Of a stretch of 64,000 bases of DNA, positions 44,331 through 53,243 are shown piece after piece. Where the stretch lies: the NCBI GenBank assembly GCA_900544555.1, contig UQWD01000002.1:1-64000 (forward strand), in the 5' to 3' direction. Source of the DNA: an uncultured Eubacteriales bacterium (GTDB lineage: Bacteria; Bacillota; Clostridia; Christensenellales; CAG-138). A program made the translations under genes and the position numbers. Position 1 is the stretch's first letter. Every line of letters starts with the position of its first letter. Under the pieces are notes generated by a model. That model did not search any database. It was not told the DNA's origin and saw nothing but the letters and a program-made list of their open reading frames with translations.

Positions 44331-45020
44331 TTAAACCTCATACTGCCTGCACAGGCAGTACTTGCTGATAGCGCACCTTTCCGGCGCGGCAATCTGCAAA
44401 AGCGAACGGATATAGGCGGGCAGATAACGGTTATACTTGATCTCAAGCACCATATCCCGCCCCTCCACAGCCGGGTACGTGACCAGCCTGCGGTTGAACA
44501 GATCGGTAGCGCGGTATGCTGTTCGTATATTTTTATCAAACGTTACGCGCACTTCCTCCAGCGGAAAAACAAACGTCTCGCGCGTATAATCCACGACAAC
44601 CGCCGGCTTGAGCCGTCTGGACGAGAATTCGGCGAACATCCTGCGAGCAAAGCGCTCCGGCCGGTTCAAAAGGAACAAGTAGCCGCCGGACAAGAGCTCT
44701 TCGCATTCTGCGCGGTTCAAATTGATCGATTCCTTGCGGATATATCCCGCGTCCTTATTCTTGCATTCCAGCTTAATCAGCCTGTCGGACAGGTTATATG
44801 TCCGAAGCCGTATTTTTAACCTGTTGTCCGTTCCGTAAAGCTTCTCTGCGAACGCTGAATTATACGCATCGTCAAAGTAAAGGCTGCGTATGAAGTATTC
44901 GCCGCGCTCGTTCGCGTTGGCGTCGCGCTCCATAGTCATGGCCAGCTTTCCGGAAAGGAAGATATAATCCCCCTGATTCATGTAATACTTCAGTTCATGC
45001 CGGTATTTCGGTTCGCTCAT
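44331..45020 (-). CDS. VTC-domain polyphosphate polymerase
   Basis: A 229-residue stand-alone VTC domain (triphosphate-tunnel fold), homologous to the catalytic part of yeast Vtc4, which makes polyphosphate from ATP. Tunnel-lining residues are recognisable as alternating basic strands: RHELKYY, NRLKIRLRTYN, IKLECKNKDAGYIRKES, VDYTRETFVF, VRVTFDKNIR, VLEIKYNRYLP and the C-terminal ISKYCLCRQY. It is cytosolic, presumably membrane-docked by DUF4956. GAGGTATGAT precedes ATG 45020. It lies 52 nt after cotH, in the same transcript. Confidence 0.9.
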   Translation of the reverse strand: MSEPKYRHELKYYMNQGDYIFLSGKLAMTMERDANANERGEYFIRSLYFDDAYNSAFAEKLYGTDNRLKIRLRTYNLSDRLIKLECKNKDAGYIRKESINLNRAECEELLSGGYLFLLNRPERFARRMFAEFSSRRLKPAVVVDYTRETFVFPLEEVRVTFDKNIRTAYRATDLFNRRLVTYPAVEGRDMVLEIKYNRYLPAYIRSLLQIAAPERCAISKYCLCRQYEV

Positions 45021-45071
45021 ATCATACCTCGTATCGCTGATTGTGCCGGTTGTGCCGGCGTTACGGTTAGT

Positions 45072-48038
45072 TTATGTGGAGGGCCTGGAGCCGTCCGCTC
45101 CGAAAAGCTTCGTGCATGTGTCCGAAGATTCGTTGAAATACGTCCGGAACTGGTACGCAAACCATGCTTTGCGGTTTTGCGCGAATTCGCGCAGGCGGTT
45201 TACGCTCCGCTTCCATCCTTCGTGGCTCATCCCGCTCCAAAGCTCCGTATCCCTGACCATTTCCTGGTCGATGTTCGCTTCAAGCTCGTTAACGCGGTTT
45301 ATGATATTCTCCTCGGTGAATACCACGTTGGCCATATCCGCGCAAGCCTGATAAAAAAGCTTTTTAAAGTCCGCGTTCTTCATCAGGGCCTTTATAAGCT
45401 TATTGGAGAAGCCGTTTGCCACCCCATGCCCCTTCTCGTGGAAGTACTTGGCAAACGAATCCCACTGATAACCCTTCATTCCGTTGATGCTCGCGTTCAT
45501 AGCCCAGCAAAAGTCGTAGGTTATCCACTGCCATTTCCTGCCGGGGGCTTTCCAGAACTTGATGTTGCCTGTATCCGAGTTGCCCACGTACAGCTGCATG
45601 GCCGTGTAGTACGCAAGGTTTTCAACGTCGATGAGGCTGGAGATATAATCGTAATGCTCCTTCTGCGAAAGATCATGGCTGACCGCGTATTCGAGCATCG
45701 CCTTATAGTCGGCGTCGCTTCCGGATACGATTTTCCCATTTCCGACGAGTAGGTCGATGGTGTCCGGGTCCTCGATGCCGTAATGCTGCGCGAGATAATG
45801 CTTGTTTATTTTCTCCTTGATGTTATACACGCCCCAGTACTCCCCGTTGAGGTATACCACGCACTGCTCGTACGCCTGCGCGACCAAATCCGTATGCTCG
45901 CCGACAAGGCCGGTGATGAGCACGTCCCTTATCCTGGAAATCGTGCTTTCCTGCCCGGATGCGCGCAGAACAAACGATTTATAATCTTTAAACTCCCGGT
46001 TGTCAAAGAGCGGATAATTAATCCTGGAGCCGCCGTAGCCCGCCCGGGCGATTACGGCCAGGCCCTTTTGCTCCTTAGCCCGCGAGTAAGCGCCGAATAT
46101 GCGGAAAATCGCATCCTGATCATACTCGTATTTGCCGTTCTCATCGATAATATCGAAGTGAACCGGGCGTTCCCATTCCTTCCAAAAGTTCGCGCCCGTC
46201 TGGAGATCGTCGTCCTGGGCGTTATTCCCTCTCGCGTAAATACCAATTTCACTGTCCCACAGGTTGGCGGGTTCCGTAACCAGCGACACGACGCGTACCG
46301 TATGCGGGCTGTCGATGAGGTAGGTTGCGGTGGCGATATCGCTGTTGTAAAACCCATCCTTTACGGCGCGGGCGCGCATAATGGTGGTTTTTGAGATGGC
46401 GATAGGCCCAGAGTACGGGGTATCCGAAGCGTCGGGCTCGCTGCCGTCGAGAGTATAATACACGCTGCTCCCCTCCGGCGCTTCTATTGATACCGTCACG
46501 CTCCCCTCATACGCGCCAGCCTGCTGGGAAAACACCGGCTTAGCGGCAAACCCGGGCTTGCCCGCTTCGTTCGCTTTACCGGGCGTGGGGGTCAGGTATT
46601 GCATCACGCTCCCGTCCTCATTGCGGCCATAGCTCACGTCCGCGTGGAACATGCCGGCGCGCATTCTATCGAGAAGCTTGCCGTCGGGATCGTAAAAGTA
46701 AACCGCGTCCCCGTCCGCGCTTATGTTAAAGTTGGTTTCAAGATTTTTTTTTTGCGAGTCCCTAACGTCGTTTCCGGAGGCGAAAACGGTTATGTACCCG
46801 CCGGCGGGTATTGTGGTTTCAGGGAAAATCCATTTGGCAGGGTTTTTGGGGTTGTTCGTCAGCGAATATCCAGACAGGTTGACGTCCTGGCCGGAAGCGT
46901 TGTGTAGCTCGATCCAGTCGTAAAATTCGCCGTCCTCGGCCTTGAGAAAGGAATAGTTCGCGCCGAGCATTTCGGATATATACAGATCGCCCAGCGCCAG
47001 CACGTTTTTCGCCTCAAAGTCGGACCTTCCCTGCTCTGTATTGGGGTAGCCGGGCGTAGGAGTTGCGGATTGCGAAAACTCCCCGGTTCCGTCAGGGACG
47101 CGAGCCATGGACTGGTCGCTCTCCTGCCGCGAATAGGAATAGCTATCGATAATTTTACCGTTTTTGGCGGTCAAAACAACGTCTTCCTCGTATGCGCGAA
47201 GTGAAAACGGCGCGTGAATCTCGCCGTCCTGAACCGCGTCGTTGCCTGAACAGAAGATGACAAGATAACCCTTCGCGGGTATTTTCGTCCCCTTGGGCAA
47301 TGTATATTTTCTGGGTTGGGCCAGGTTGTCGGATATGCCGAACCCGGATAAATCCATCTCCTCGTCGTTTGAATTGTACAGCTCGATCCAATCAGAAAAT
47401 ACGCCGAACGCGTCCATTATCGTGGTTTCGTTGGAGGCCATGAACTCGTTGATGTATAAGCCTATATCCTCGCCGCCGCGGAGCGTTTCCTCAAAGGCCG
47501 CAGCCCCTTCGTCCGTATTGGGATAGCCGGGGGATGGCCGCGTGAACTCGCGCCATTTCTGGCTGTCGGCAGGATCGCGGCCGAGCGTAGAGCCGGAGGC
47601 GACGGATCTGAGCGTGATGGAATCGAGAACCTTGCCCGTAGAATCCATGAATATTAAATCATCCGTTGAAGACAGCTTAAAGTTGGCGTAAAGGCCCTGA
47701 CGGTTTTCACCGCAGCAGTAAACGACAATATAACCTCCGGCCTTAATCACGGTGTTATCCGGGAATACAAATTTTGCGCCTGAGAGCAAAGAGTCGCTCA
47801 ACGCGAAGCCGGAAATATCGGCTGCGTCGGATCCGCCGTTATAAAGCTCCACCCAGTCGTAATAATCGCCGTTTTCATCGGGAACCGAACCCTTGTTTGA
47901 GGTCATCACCTCGTTAAGCGCGACGGCGCCCGTCCCTCCCGGCTGGGCCTGTCCGGCCTTGCCTCCGAAATAGACAAGTAAAACTATCAAAACCGCCGCT
48001 AAAGCGATGATTAATACAAGATTTATCAGCTTCTTCAA
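45072..48038 (-). CDS. cotH: CotH-kinase family protein with three lamin-tail domains
   Basis: A 988-residue secreted or membrane-tethered protein. TTG 48038 is chosen because TAGGAGG lies 7 nt upstream and it begins directly at KKLINLVLII, a signal-anchor helix. Three lamin-tail domains follow (each with DWVELYN or DWIELYN/HN and a SGxxLSD-type turn; about 35-480), then a chitobiase-C-like domain (YYTLDGSEPDASDTPYSGP; about 505-580), then a CotH kinase domain (VVYLNGEYWGVYNIKEKINK, WQWITYDFCWAM). CotH proteins phosphorylate spore-coat proteins. The usual second acidic residue of Y-D-x-D-W-A is Cys here. The gene is linked to VTC and DUF4956. Confidence 0.88.
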   Translation of the reverse strand: MKKLINLVLIIALAAVLIVLLVYFGGKAGQAQPGGTGAVALNEVMTSNKGSVPDENGDYYDWVELYNGGSDAADISGFALSDSLLSGAKFVFPDNTVIKAGGYIVVYCCGENRQGLYANFKLSSTDDLIFMDSTGKVLDSITLRSVASGSTLGRDPADSQKWREFTRPSPGYPNTDEGAAAFEETLRGGEDIGLYINEFMASNETTIMDAFGVFSDWIELYNSNDEEMDLSGFGISDNLAQPRKYTLPKGTKIPAKGYLVIFCSGNDAVQDGEIHAPFSLRAYEEDVVLTAKNGKIIDSYSYSRQESDQSMARVPDGTGEFSQSATPTPGYPNTEQGRSDFEAKNVLALGDLYISEMLGANYSFLKAEDGEFYDWIELHNASGQDVNLSGYSLTNNPKNPAKWIFPETTIPAGGYITVFASGNDVRDSQKKNLETNFNISADGDAVYFYDPDGKLLDRMRAGMFHADVSYGRNEDGSVMQYLTPTPGKANEAGKPGFAAKPVFSQQAGAYEGSVTVSIEAPEGSSVYYTLDGSEPDASDTPYSGPIAISKTTIMRARAVKDGFYNSDIATATYLIDSPHTVRVVSLVTEPANLWDSEIGIYARGNNAQDDDLQTGANFWKEWERPVHFDIIDENGKYEYDQDAIFRIFGAYSRAKEQKGLAVIARAGYGGSRINYPLFDNREFKDYKSFVLRASGQESTISRIRDVLITGLVGEHTDLVAQAYEQCVVYLNGEYWGVYNIKEKINKHYLAQHYGIEDPDTIDLLVGNGKIVSGSDADYKAMLEYAVSHDLSQKEHYDYISSLIDVENLAYYTAMQLYVGNSDTGNIKFWKAPGRKWQWITYDFCWAMNASINGMKGYQWDSFAKYFHEKGHGVANGFSNKLIKALMKNADFKKLFYQACADMANVVFTEENIINRVNELEANIDQEMVRDTELWSGMSHEGWKRSVNRLREFAQNRKAWFAYQFRTYFNESSDTCTKLFGADGSRPST

Positions 48039-48090
48039 GCGAACACCTCCTAAACTGCGCCGCGACTGATTTGGCCGCAGCATTCCTTAT

Positions 48091-48118
48091 AGTTTATCAC
48101 ATGCTTTTCATGTTTCAA
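48091..48118 (-). promoter_or_regulatory. Candidate promoter for cotH-VTC-DUF4956-MBL
   Basis: On the minus strand TTGAAA (48118-48113), a 16-nt spacer and TAAACT (48096-48091), about 50 nt before the cotH start. It would allow expression apart from the upstream Na/Pi gene. Confidence 0.45.
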
Positions 48119-48145
48119 GTACCGGGTGAAAAATTTACCGTTTAT

Positions 48146-49087
48146 TCATCCTGTCACGCGCCGCGCCGCCTTCATAAGCAGCTCATCGCATGGCAGCAGC
48201 GCGGCGAGGCTTATCAGGTTAAACGCGGTATGGAAGTTGGCCAGCTGCCGCGGAGCGTCCCCGGGCGTGAGCGATTCCAGGGCATTTAACAGGGGCAGCC
48301 GGAGAACATAGGCGAGAGCGAGAAATATGAGCGTACCCGCAACCGGGAACAAAAAAGCCGCGGCCGCCGTCCTTCGGGCTTTTTTTCCCGCGCCAAGGCT
48401 GTACAGCACGGCCGTGACCCCCGCGCCGATGTTCATGCCCGCCACAACAGGCGCGGCGGCTGCAAAGCCGATTAATCCCCTCCCGGTTAGCGCCTGGATT
48501 ACGCCTACGGAAGCCGAAGAGCTCTGGATTATGGCCGCTGCCGCAGCGCCCGCGCAAATACCTAGAAGAGGGTTGGACGACAGGCTGCGCGTGAATTCTT
48601 CAAACCAGCCTTCCCCGGCAAGCGCACCCATGCCGGCCCCCATCATGCCCATGCCGATAAACAAAAACCCGAACCCGCCCACAGCCTGCCCGGCCGCGCA
48701 GATTTTGGGCTTGGAGCAAAACACCATCAGGCATACGCCGAAAAGGGCTACGACAGGCGCGGCGCTTGCAAGATCCAGCGCCAGCAGCTGCGCGGTAACG
48801 GTCGTGCCGACCTTCGCGCCCATTATTACCCATAATGCCCGTTTCGGCTCCAATATACCCCTGTTTACCAACCCCACGGACATGATGGCCGTCGCGTCCG
48901 AGCTTTGGATAACCGCCGTAACGCCCGCGCCCACCGCCACAGAGGACGCCTTGCTGCGCGTGAGCCGCCTTAAAAGCGGCTCCAGGCCTGAGCCGGCGAG
49001 CGCTTCAAGCGCCTGCCCCATGGCCTTCATGCCGAATAAAAAGAGCGCGAGGCCAGTTATGATGCTAAGATAATCATTTGCCGTCAA
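48146..49087 (-). CDS. Na+/phosphate cotransporter family protein (NptA/YjbB-like)
   Basis: A 313-residue PNaS-family transporter without the C-terminal PhoU domain of longer members. The two inverted repeats each carry the substrate motif: VIQSSDATAIMSVG near residue 70 and IIQSSSASVGVIQAL near 195. About eight TM helices. The TTG at 49087 has AAAGGCGG 7 nt upstream; the ATG at 49120 has no such site. It lies upstream of cotH in the same direction, suggesting that phosphate import is linked to the polyphosphate genes downstream. The QSSD in repeat 1 (Asp for Ser) could change ion or substrate preference. Confidence 0.88.
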   Translation of the reverse strand: MTANDYLSIITGLALFLFGMKAMGQALEALAGSGLEPLLRRLTRSKASSVAVGAGVTAVIQSSDATAIMSVGLVNRGILEPKRALWVIMGAKVGTTVTAQLLALDLASAAPVVALFGVCLMVFCSKPKICAAGQAVGGFGFLFIGMGMMGAGMGALAGEGWFEEFTRSLSSNPLLGICAGAAAAAIIQSSSASVGVIQALTGRGLIGFAAAAPVVAGMNIGAGVTAVLYSLGAGKKARRTAAAAFLFPVAGTLIFLALAYVLRLPLLNALESLTPGDAPRQLANFHTAFNLISLAALLPCDELLMKAARRVTG

Positions 49088-49343
49088 TAAATTACCGCCT
49101 TTGCGCAGGAAATACTGCATTGCTTCATTGTATCAACGGGGACGGCGGCCTATGAATAGATTGGCTATCCAAAAGGAACCCACACCGCGCGAACCGAGTT
49201 TCTTTTCAGAATGTACATGCGTTTGGCCGTAAATTGCGCGGGTCTGTACCGGGTTTAACGCGCCGCGCCTTTCTTTAAACGGCTACAGGGTTTATAATAA
49301 AAATAACGGTACACTTTATTTGAGAAAGGCGGGACTAAATTAT

Positions 49344-49889
49344 ATGAAAAAGCTGGCGGTCGTCTATGCGTCGCGTTACGGAAGCTCGCTAAAATACGCC
49401 CAATGGATTGCGCAAAGGGCGGGCGGGCAATTAATTGAAGCGTCGCGGCTGAAAAAAGGGGATCTGAGCCAATACGGCGCGATTGTGTTCGGCGGCGGCG
49501 TTTACGCCGGGTCGCTTAACGGGATTAATCGGCTTATTAAGTTTAAGGAAGAGATTTGTGGAAAGAAGCTCATCCTGTTTTTTGTAGGCATAACGGATAC
49601 GGAGGACTCGGGTTCGTACAAAAAGGCGGCGAAAGAGTCAGTGCCGCCTGCAATCTTAGAAAATGCCTCGCTTTATTATCTTCGAGGCGCGCTGGATTAC
49701 AATAAGCTCAGCTTTTTGCATAAGGGCGTTATGCGCGTTATGCGCGGCATGCTTAAGAAACTGCCGGAGGAAGATGCGGCCGGTGCCAATAACGATTTTA
49801 TAAATATCATGGAATGTCCTGTCGATTATGTCCGGCCCGAATCGGTTGAGCCTATCATCAACGAGCTTTTGGGAGGCAGGCCCGCATGA
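49344..49889 (+). CDS. Flavodoxin-domain protein (HemG-like)
   Basis: The product has 181 residues from ATG 49344. It opens LAVVYASRYGSSLKYAQWIA, the FMN phosphate loop of the flavodoxin_5 (HemG-type) family, and continues with AIVFGGGVYAGSLNG and LILFFVGITDTED. In the family these are FMN reductases, including protoporphyrinogen oxidase HemG, but haem synthesis cannot be inferred here. AAAGGCGGG lies about 12 nt upstream, while TTG 49320 has nothing better. Its stop overlaps the next gene at ATGA. Confidence 0.82.
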   Translation: MKKLAVVYASRYGSSLKYAQWIAQRAGGQLIEASRLKKGDLSQYGAIVFGGGVYAGSLNGINRLIKFKEEICGKKLILFFVGITDTEDSGSYKKAAKESVPPAILENASLYYLRGALDYNKLSFLHKGVMRVMRGMLKKLPEEDAAGANNDFINIMECPVDYVRPESVEPIINELLGGRPA

Positions 49890-50821
49890 CCGTCGCAAGG
49901 CCCAAATTACGGGGCGTCGGCTTGATGCTTTTTTGCGCGGTGCTGTGGAGCCTCGCGGGGCTGTTTATTAAGCTGGTTCCGTGGCATCCCGCTGTTCTGG
50001 CGGGGTGGCGCGCGTTCGCGGCGGCTGTTACGCTGTTAATTTTTATGCGCTTTTCCGGGTTCAGGCCGAGGCTGACCCGGCGGGTGGCTGTGATCGGCGC
50101 GTTCGTTTGCCTGACGTCATTCGGCTTTATCGCGGCGAACAAGCTTACCACATCCGCCAATGCTATTGTCTTACAATACACGTCGCCTATATTCCTGCTT
50201 GCGCTCTCCGCGCTTTTTCTCAAGAAAAGGTTCAGAACGGCGGATTACGCCGCTACCGCCCTGACGGTAGCGGCCATAGCGCTGTTTTTTTTCGACGAGC
50301 TGTCCCCTGGGAATATGCTCGGCAACGCTTTCGCCATTTTCGACGGGCTGGCATTCGGGTGCGTTTACCTTTTAACGGGGGAATCGGATATGCAGTCCAG
50401 GTTATCCGGCGTATTTTGGGGCAACGTTTTTACCGCGGCGATAGGCATCCCTCTCACAGCGGTATTCGGCATTGAGCTGAGCGCGGCCTCCGCCGGGTTC
50501 GCGGCAATACTGGGCGTGTTTACGCTCGCCGCGCCCTACATCCTGTACAGCCATGCGCTGAGCGTATGCCGGCCGCTTGAATGCGCGCTGACCGGCGCGT
50601 TTGAAATCCCGCTCAACCCGCTGTGGGTTTGGCTTTTCATTGGAGAAGCGCCCGGCGCATGGGCAGCCGCCGGAAGCGCGCTGCTGTTTATCACGGTAAG
50701 CATTTACACCTGTTACAACGCGTTAAGGCCGTATATCGGCGGCCGGGTTTCGCGGGATAGAATTGGATCAGGAGGCAATGCCGAAAAGGGAAGGGGTTCC
50801 GTATCCAGTGAGATTAACTGA
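49886..50821 (+). CDS. EamA/DMT-family transporter
   Basis: A 311-residue integral membrane protein with ten predicted TM helices in two EamA repeats (LMLFCAVLWSLAGLFIKLVPWHPAVLAGWRA in repeat 1, and a second set ending NPLWVWLFIGEAPGAWAAAGSALLFI). DMT transporters export metabolites or amino acids; the substrate is unknown. It is translationally coupled to the flavodoxin gene by a 4-nt overlap. The C-terminal tail after about residue 285 is hydrophilic. Confidence 0.88.
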   Translation: MTVARPKLRGVGLMLFCAVLWSLAGLFIKLVPWHPAVLAGWRAFAAAVTLLIFMRFSGFRPRLTRRVAVIGAFVCLTSFGFIAANKLTTSANAIVLQYTSPIFLLALSALFLKKRFRTADYAATALTVAAIALFFFDELSPGNMLGNAFAIFDGLAFGCVYLLTGESDMQSRLSGVFWGNVFTAAIGIPLTAVFGIELSAASAGFAAILGVFTLAAPYILYSHALSVCRPLECALTGAFEIPLNPLWVWLFIGEAPGAWAAAGSALLFITVSIYTCYNALRPYIGGRVSRDRIGSGGNAEKGRGSVSSEIN

Positions 50822-50956
50822 ACCGCTCCGAGTCGCTTGTCGATTACAGGGGAAGGTTCGGTACATAAATCGCTGGCCGACCTGGGAACCTTATCGTTAA
50901 GCGCGGCCAGCGGCGGGGCAGGCCCGCCGCCATGAGTGCTTATGAAAGGCAGCGCT

Positions 50957-51907
50957 TTATTCAGCCGGCGGCAGATACGTCGTTACGAAATCTATCATCC
51001 TCTGGTTTACGCGCGCCGCTATATTATAATCATTATCGCCTACAATATTGCCATAATGAACTCCGACGATAAAGGATAATTCGGTTTGCTGCATAATAGG
51101 CCCGCCTGAATTTCCTTCTGTGGTATCCATTGTATGCTTGAACCATTCGGCTGTCATTTTACCGGCGACGCCGTGGCTGCTCCACAGGGTACCTTCCGGC
51201 TTATCTCCGGAGTAGCCAAGATGCATCAATACCGCGTTGGACAGCGTTTCATCAGTCAAGGAAGCAAGCCCGAACACACCGGCATTAAGGCATTTATCAA
51301 CCTCTATCAGGCCGTATTCATATGTCGTTAGTTTATCCGAATCGTCTACCCATCCGAAGGTTGAAGCTACGCTGACCGCCGAAGCCGTTTCAAAGCTGGA
51401 AGCGCTTCCTCCGGGTTTGGCGGTTATCGATTTCGCCCAGCCGTGTTCGGGATTATATACATTATGGCCGGCGGTGAGTATCATGGTATCCCCGACAAAT
51501 GCGCCGGAGCCGCTTGCCTTCTCGCCGTCCTGGTATTCGATTTCCAGATAAACCACCGCGCTGTTCGGGAACGCGTCTACATTGGTTACTTCTATACGGT
51601 TATCCTCACCGATGATATTCTTTGACGGCTGCGCGATCTCAAGCCCTTCGGGGATGTGCGGTTTTAGTTCACTGGCTTTTTGCCGTGCGCGCGCTTGGGG
51701 CTCCGTTACGGTGATTTCGCCAGTACGCAGATTTCTGGCTACATAAACTCCATTGTTCATGCTGCCTGATTGTTCGGCGGCGACATTCCCTTTAGCCTCT
51801 ATTGAAGAAAGGGCGCTAGCCGGGTTCATCAAAATCAGGCTGCACAGAAGCAGCGCGGCGCAGATATAGCCGCCAAATTTACGAAGGGATTTCAAGCCGA
51901 TTTTCAT
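50957..51907 (-). CDS. Secreted glutamyl-endopeptidase-like serine protease, paralogue 4
   Basis: A 316-residue S1B (V8/GSE-like) protease, last of four tandem copies. It has a signal peptide (1-33), a propeptide ending near IIGEDNR, where mature Bacillus GSE begins, and the trypsin-like domain. Catalytic His148 (TAGHN) and Ser267 (GNSGGP) are present; the triad Asp position is Glu197 (YEYGLI). His284 in VGVH corresponds to the residue linked to Glu specificity. Unlike the others it lacks the FDARAAMG segment after the signal peptide. AAGGAGG precedes ATG 51907. A hairpin separates it from paralogue 3. Probably active, with the Glu-for-Asp change as a caveat. Confidence 0.88.
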   Translation of the reverse strand: MKIGLKSLRKFGGYICAALLLCSLILMNPASALSSIEAKGNVAAEQSGSMNNGVYVARNLRTGEITVTEPQARARQKASELKPHIPEGLEIAQPSKNIIGEDNRIEVTNVDAFPNSAVVYLEIEYQDGEKASGSGAFVGDTMILTAGHNVYNPEHGWAKSITAKPGGSASSFETASAVSVASTFGWVDDSDKLTTYEYGLIEVDKCLNAGVFGLASLTDETLSNAVLMHLGYSGDKPEGTLWSSHGVAGKMTAEWFKHTMDTTEGNSGGPIMQQTELSFIVGVHYGNIVGDNDYNIAARVNQRMIDFVTTYLPPAE

Positions 51908-51955
51908 CTTTTTCGTACCTCCTTAATAAAACAAATGATTAGTTTTGCTCGTGCT

Positions 51956-51979
51956 GGTGGGCAGCTGGAGCTGCCCACC
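51956..51979 (-). terminator. Hairpin between protease paralogues 3 and 4
   Basis: GGTGGGCAGC, loop TGGA, GCTGCCCACC: a perfect 10-bp GC-rich stem without a T-run on the minus strand. It may act as a processing or pausing site that separates expression of the last protease from the rest. Confidence 0.5.
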
Positions 51980-52068
51980 CGTCTTGTTCCGCTCGTTTCG
52001 GCCATCGCCTAATACAGCGAATAGGCGTTCATGCTTCCCGTTAGGGCGTTATTAGGCGATGTCAACCG

Positions 52069-53025
52069 CTATTTCGTATTGGATGTTATAAAGTTCAATA
52101 CCCTCTGCGTAATTCGGAACGCGAAATTGTGATCCGCGTCGGCGTCTCCGCCGTGAACGCCGACAATCTTATCGTGCTGAGGCTGCATTATCAGCGGGCT
52201 TCCTTCGCCGCCATAGGCGACGTCCGCGTCATGAAGGAAACGTGACGGGGTAACGGAGCTGACGGCGCCGGCGCTGTGCCACAGCGTGCCCTCATCCTTG
52301 TCGAACGGGTATTCGTAGTTGGTTATGACATGTCCGTCCAGGTCCTCATCCTCGTGCTTAACTACGCCTAAATGCCCGGTGTTGAGCGAGTCGGCAATCT
52401 TTATCAGCCCGAAATTATAGTTGTCGTCGGAGTCGCTTATCCAGCCGTTGAAAACGGTTACGCTGGACGCTTTGCCAGAGTCAAATGTTGAATTTATACC
52501 GCCGGGGTATATTTTAATTTCTACCGCCCAGCCGCTTAAAGTGCTGTAAATGAGTTCACCAACGGTAATAAGCGCGGTAGGTGAAACGAACGAAGCCGTC
52601 GCCTTTGCGGTAGAACCATCCTGATAAGAGACTTCAATCGATGCGATGGCGCAGAAGGGGAACGCGTTCACATCGGTGATTTGCACGCGGTTGTCGTCGC
52701 CGATTATTTCCTTGGTTCCCGTTTGTGGAGGCTCCGCAACCTTGAGCCCCTCGGGAATATATGGGCTTATCTCGCCCACTTCCTTGAACGCCTTCGCGTC
52801 GGGTTCCGTCACGGTCACTCTTCCCGACGAATCCCTTGTAACATATGCTTCCCTGCTCGCGCTTTCAAGCAGCTTAACCGTTTCCTCCCCCATTGCCGCG
52901 CGTGCGTCAAACGCGGAACCGGAATTAAGCGCGTATGACGGATTCAGCATGATTGTGCTCAATAAAAGCATTGCCATTAAGACGCAGCAGCCGAGGGTTC
53001 GCAGTAACTTTGTTTGCCTTTTCAT
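52069..53025 (-). CDS. Secreted pseudoprotease of the glutamyl-endopeptidase family, paralogue 3
   Basis: The 318-residue protein has a signal peptide (1-33), the FDARAAMGEETVKLLE segment, a pro-region and an S1B fold starting at IIGDDNR. All three catalytic positions are changed: His to Glu157 (TVGELIY), Asp to Asn204 (NYNFGLI) and Ser to Glu274 (GGEGSP). Yet the reading frame, fold residues (GWISDSDDNYNFGLIKI, GTLWHSAG) and VGVH are intact, so it is not a decaying pseudogene. A non-catalytic role such as binding, inhibition or decoy is likely. GGAGG precedes ATG 53025. Confidence 0.85.
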   Translation of the reverse strand: MKRQTKLLRTLGCCVLMAMLLLSTIMLNPSYALNSGSAFDARAAMGEETVKLLESASREAYVTRDSSGRVTVTEPDAKAFKEVGEISPYIPEGLKVAEPPQTGTKEIIGDDNRVQITDVNAFPFCAIASIEVSYQDGSTAKATASFVSPTALITVGELIYSTLSGWAVEIKIYPGGINSTFDSGKASSVTVFNGWISDSDDNYNFGLIKIADSLNTGHLGVVKHEDEDLDGHVITNYEYPFDKDEGTLWHSAGAVSSVTPSRFLHDADVAYGGEGSPLIMQPQHDKIVGVHGGDADADHNFAFRITQRVLNFITSNTK

Positions 53026-53243
53026 CTTTTTTATCCTCCGTTCCTTGGTTAAATGAGGTTGAGTTTTGAGCTGGTAAGGGGTTTGCGCGCATATGGCGCA
53101 CCGTAAGCTTTATGAGAAGCTTCCGTTTATTAGGAAGATCCGAGGGCGCGGCTTGCGGGCCGCCCTGCGGCAGGCTTTATTAAAGCTCAAGCAGGGCGAA
53201 GGGGAAAGGCCATAACGCCCTTTCGCCTTCTCGCTATGAAGCG

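Noticed and set aside
52069..53025. Calling protease paralogue 3 a pseudogene
   Set aside because: All catalytic positions are changed, but the frame, signal peptide, ribosome binding site and fold residues are intact, so a functional non-enzyme is more likely.
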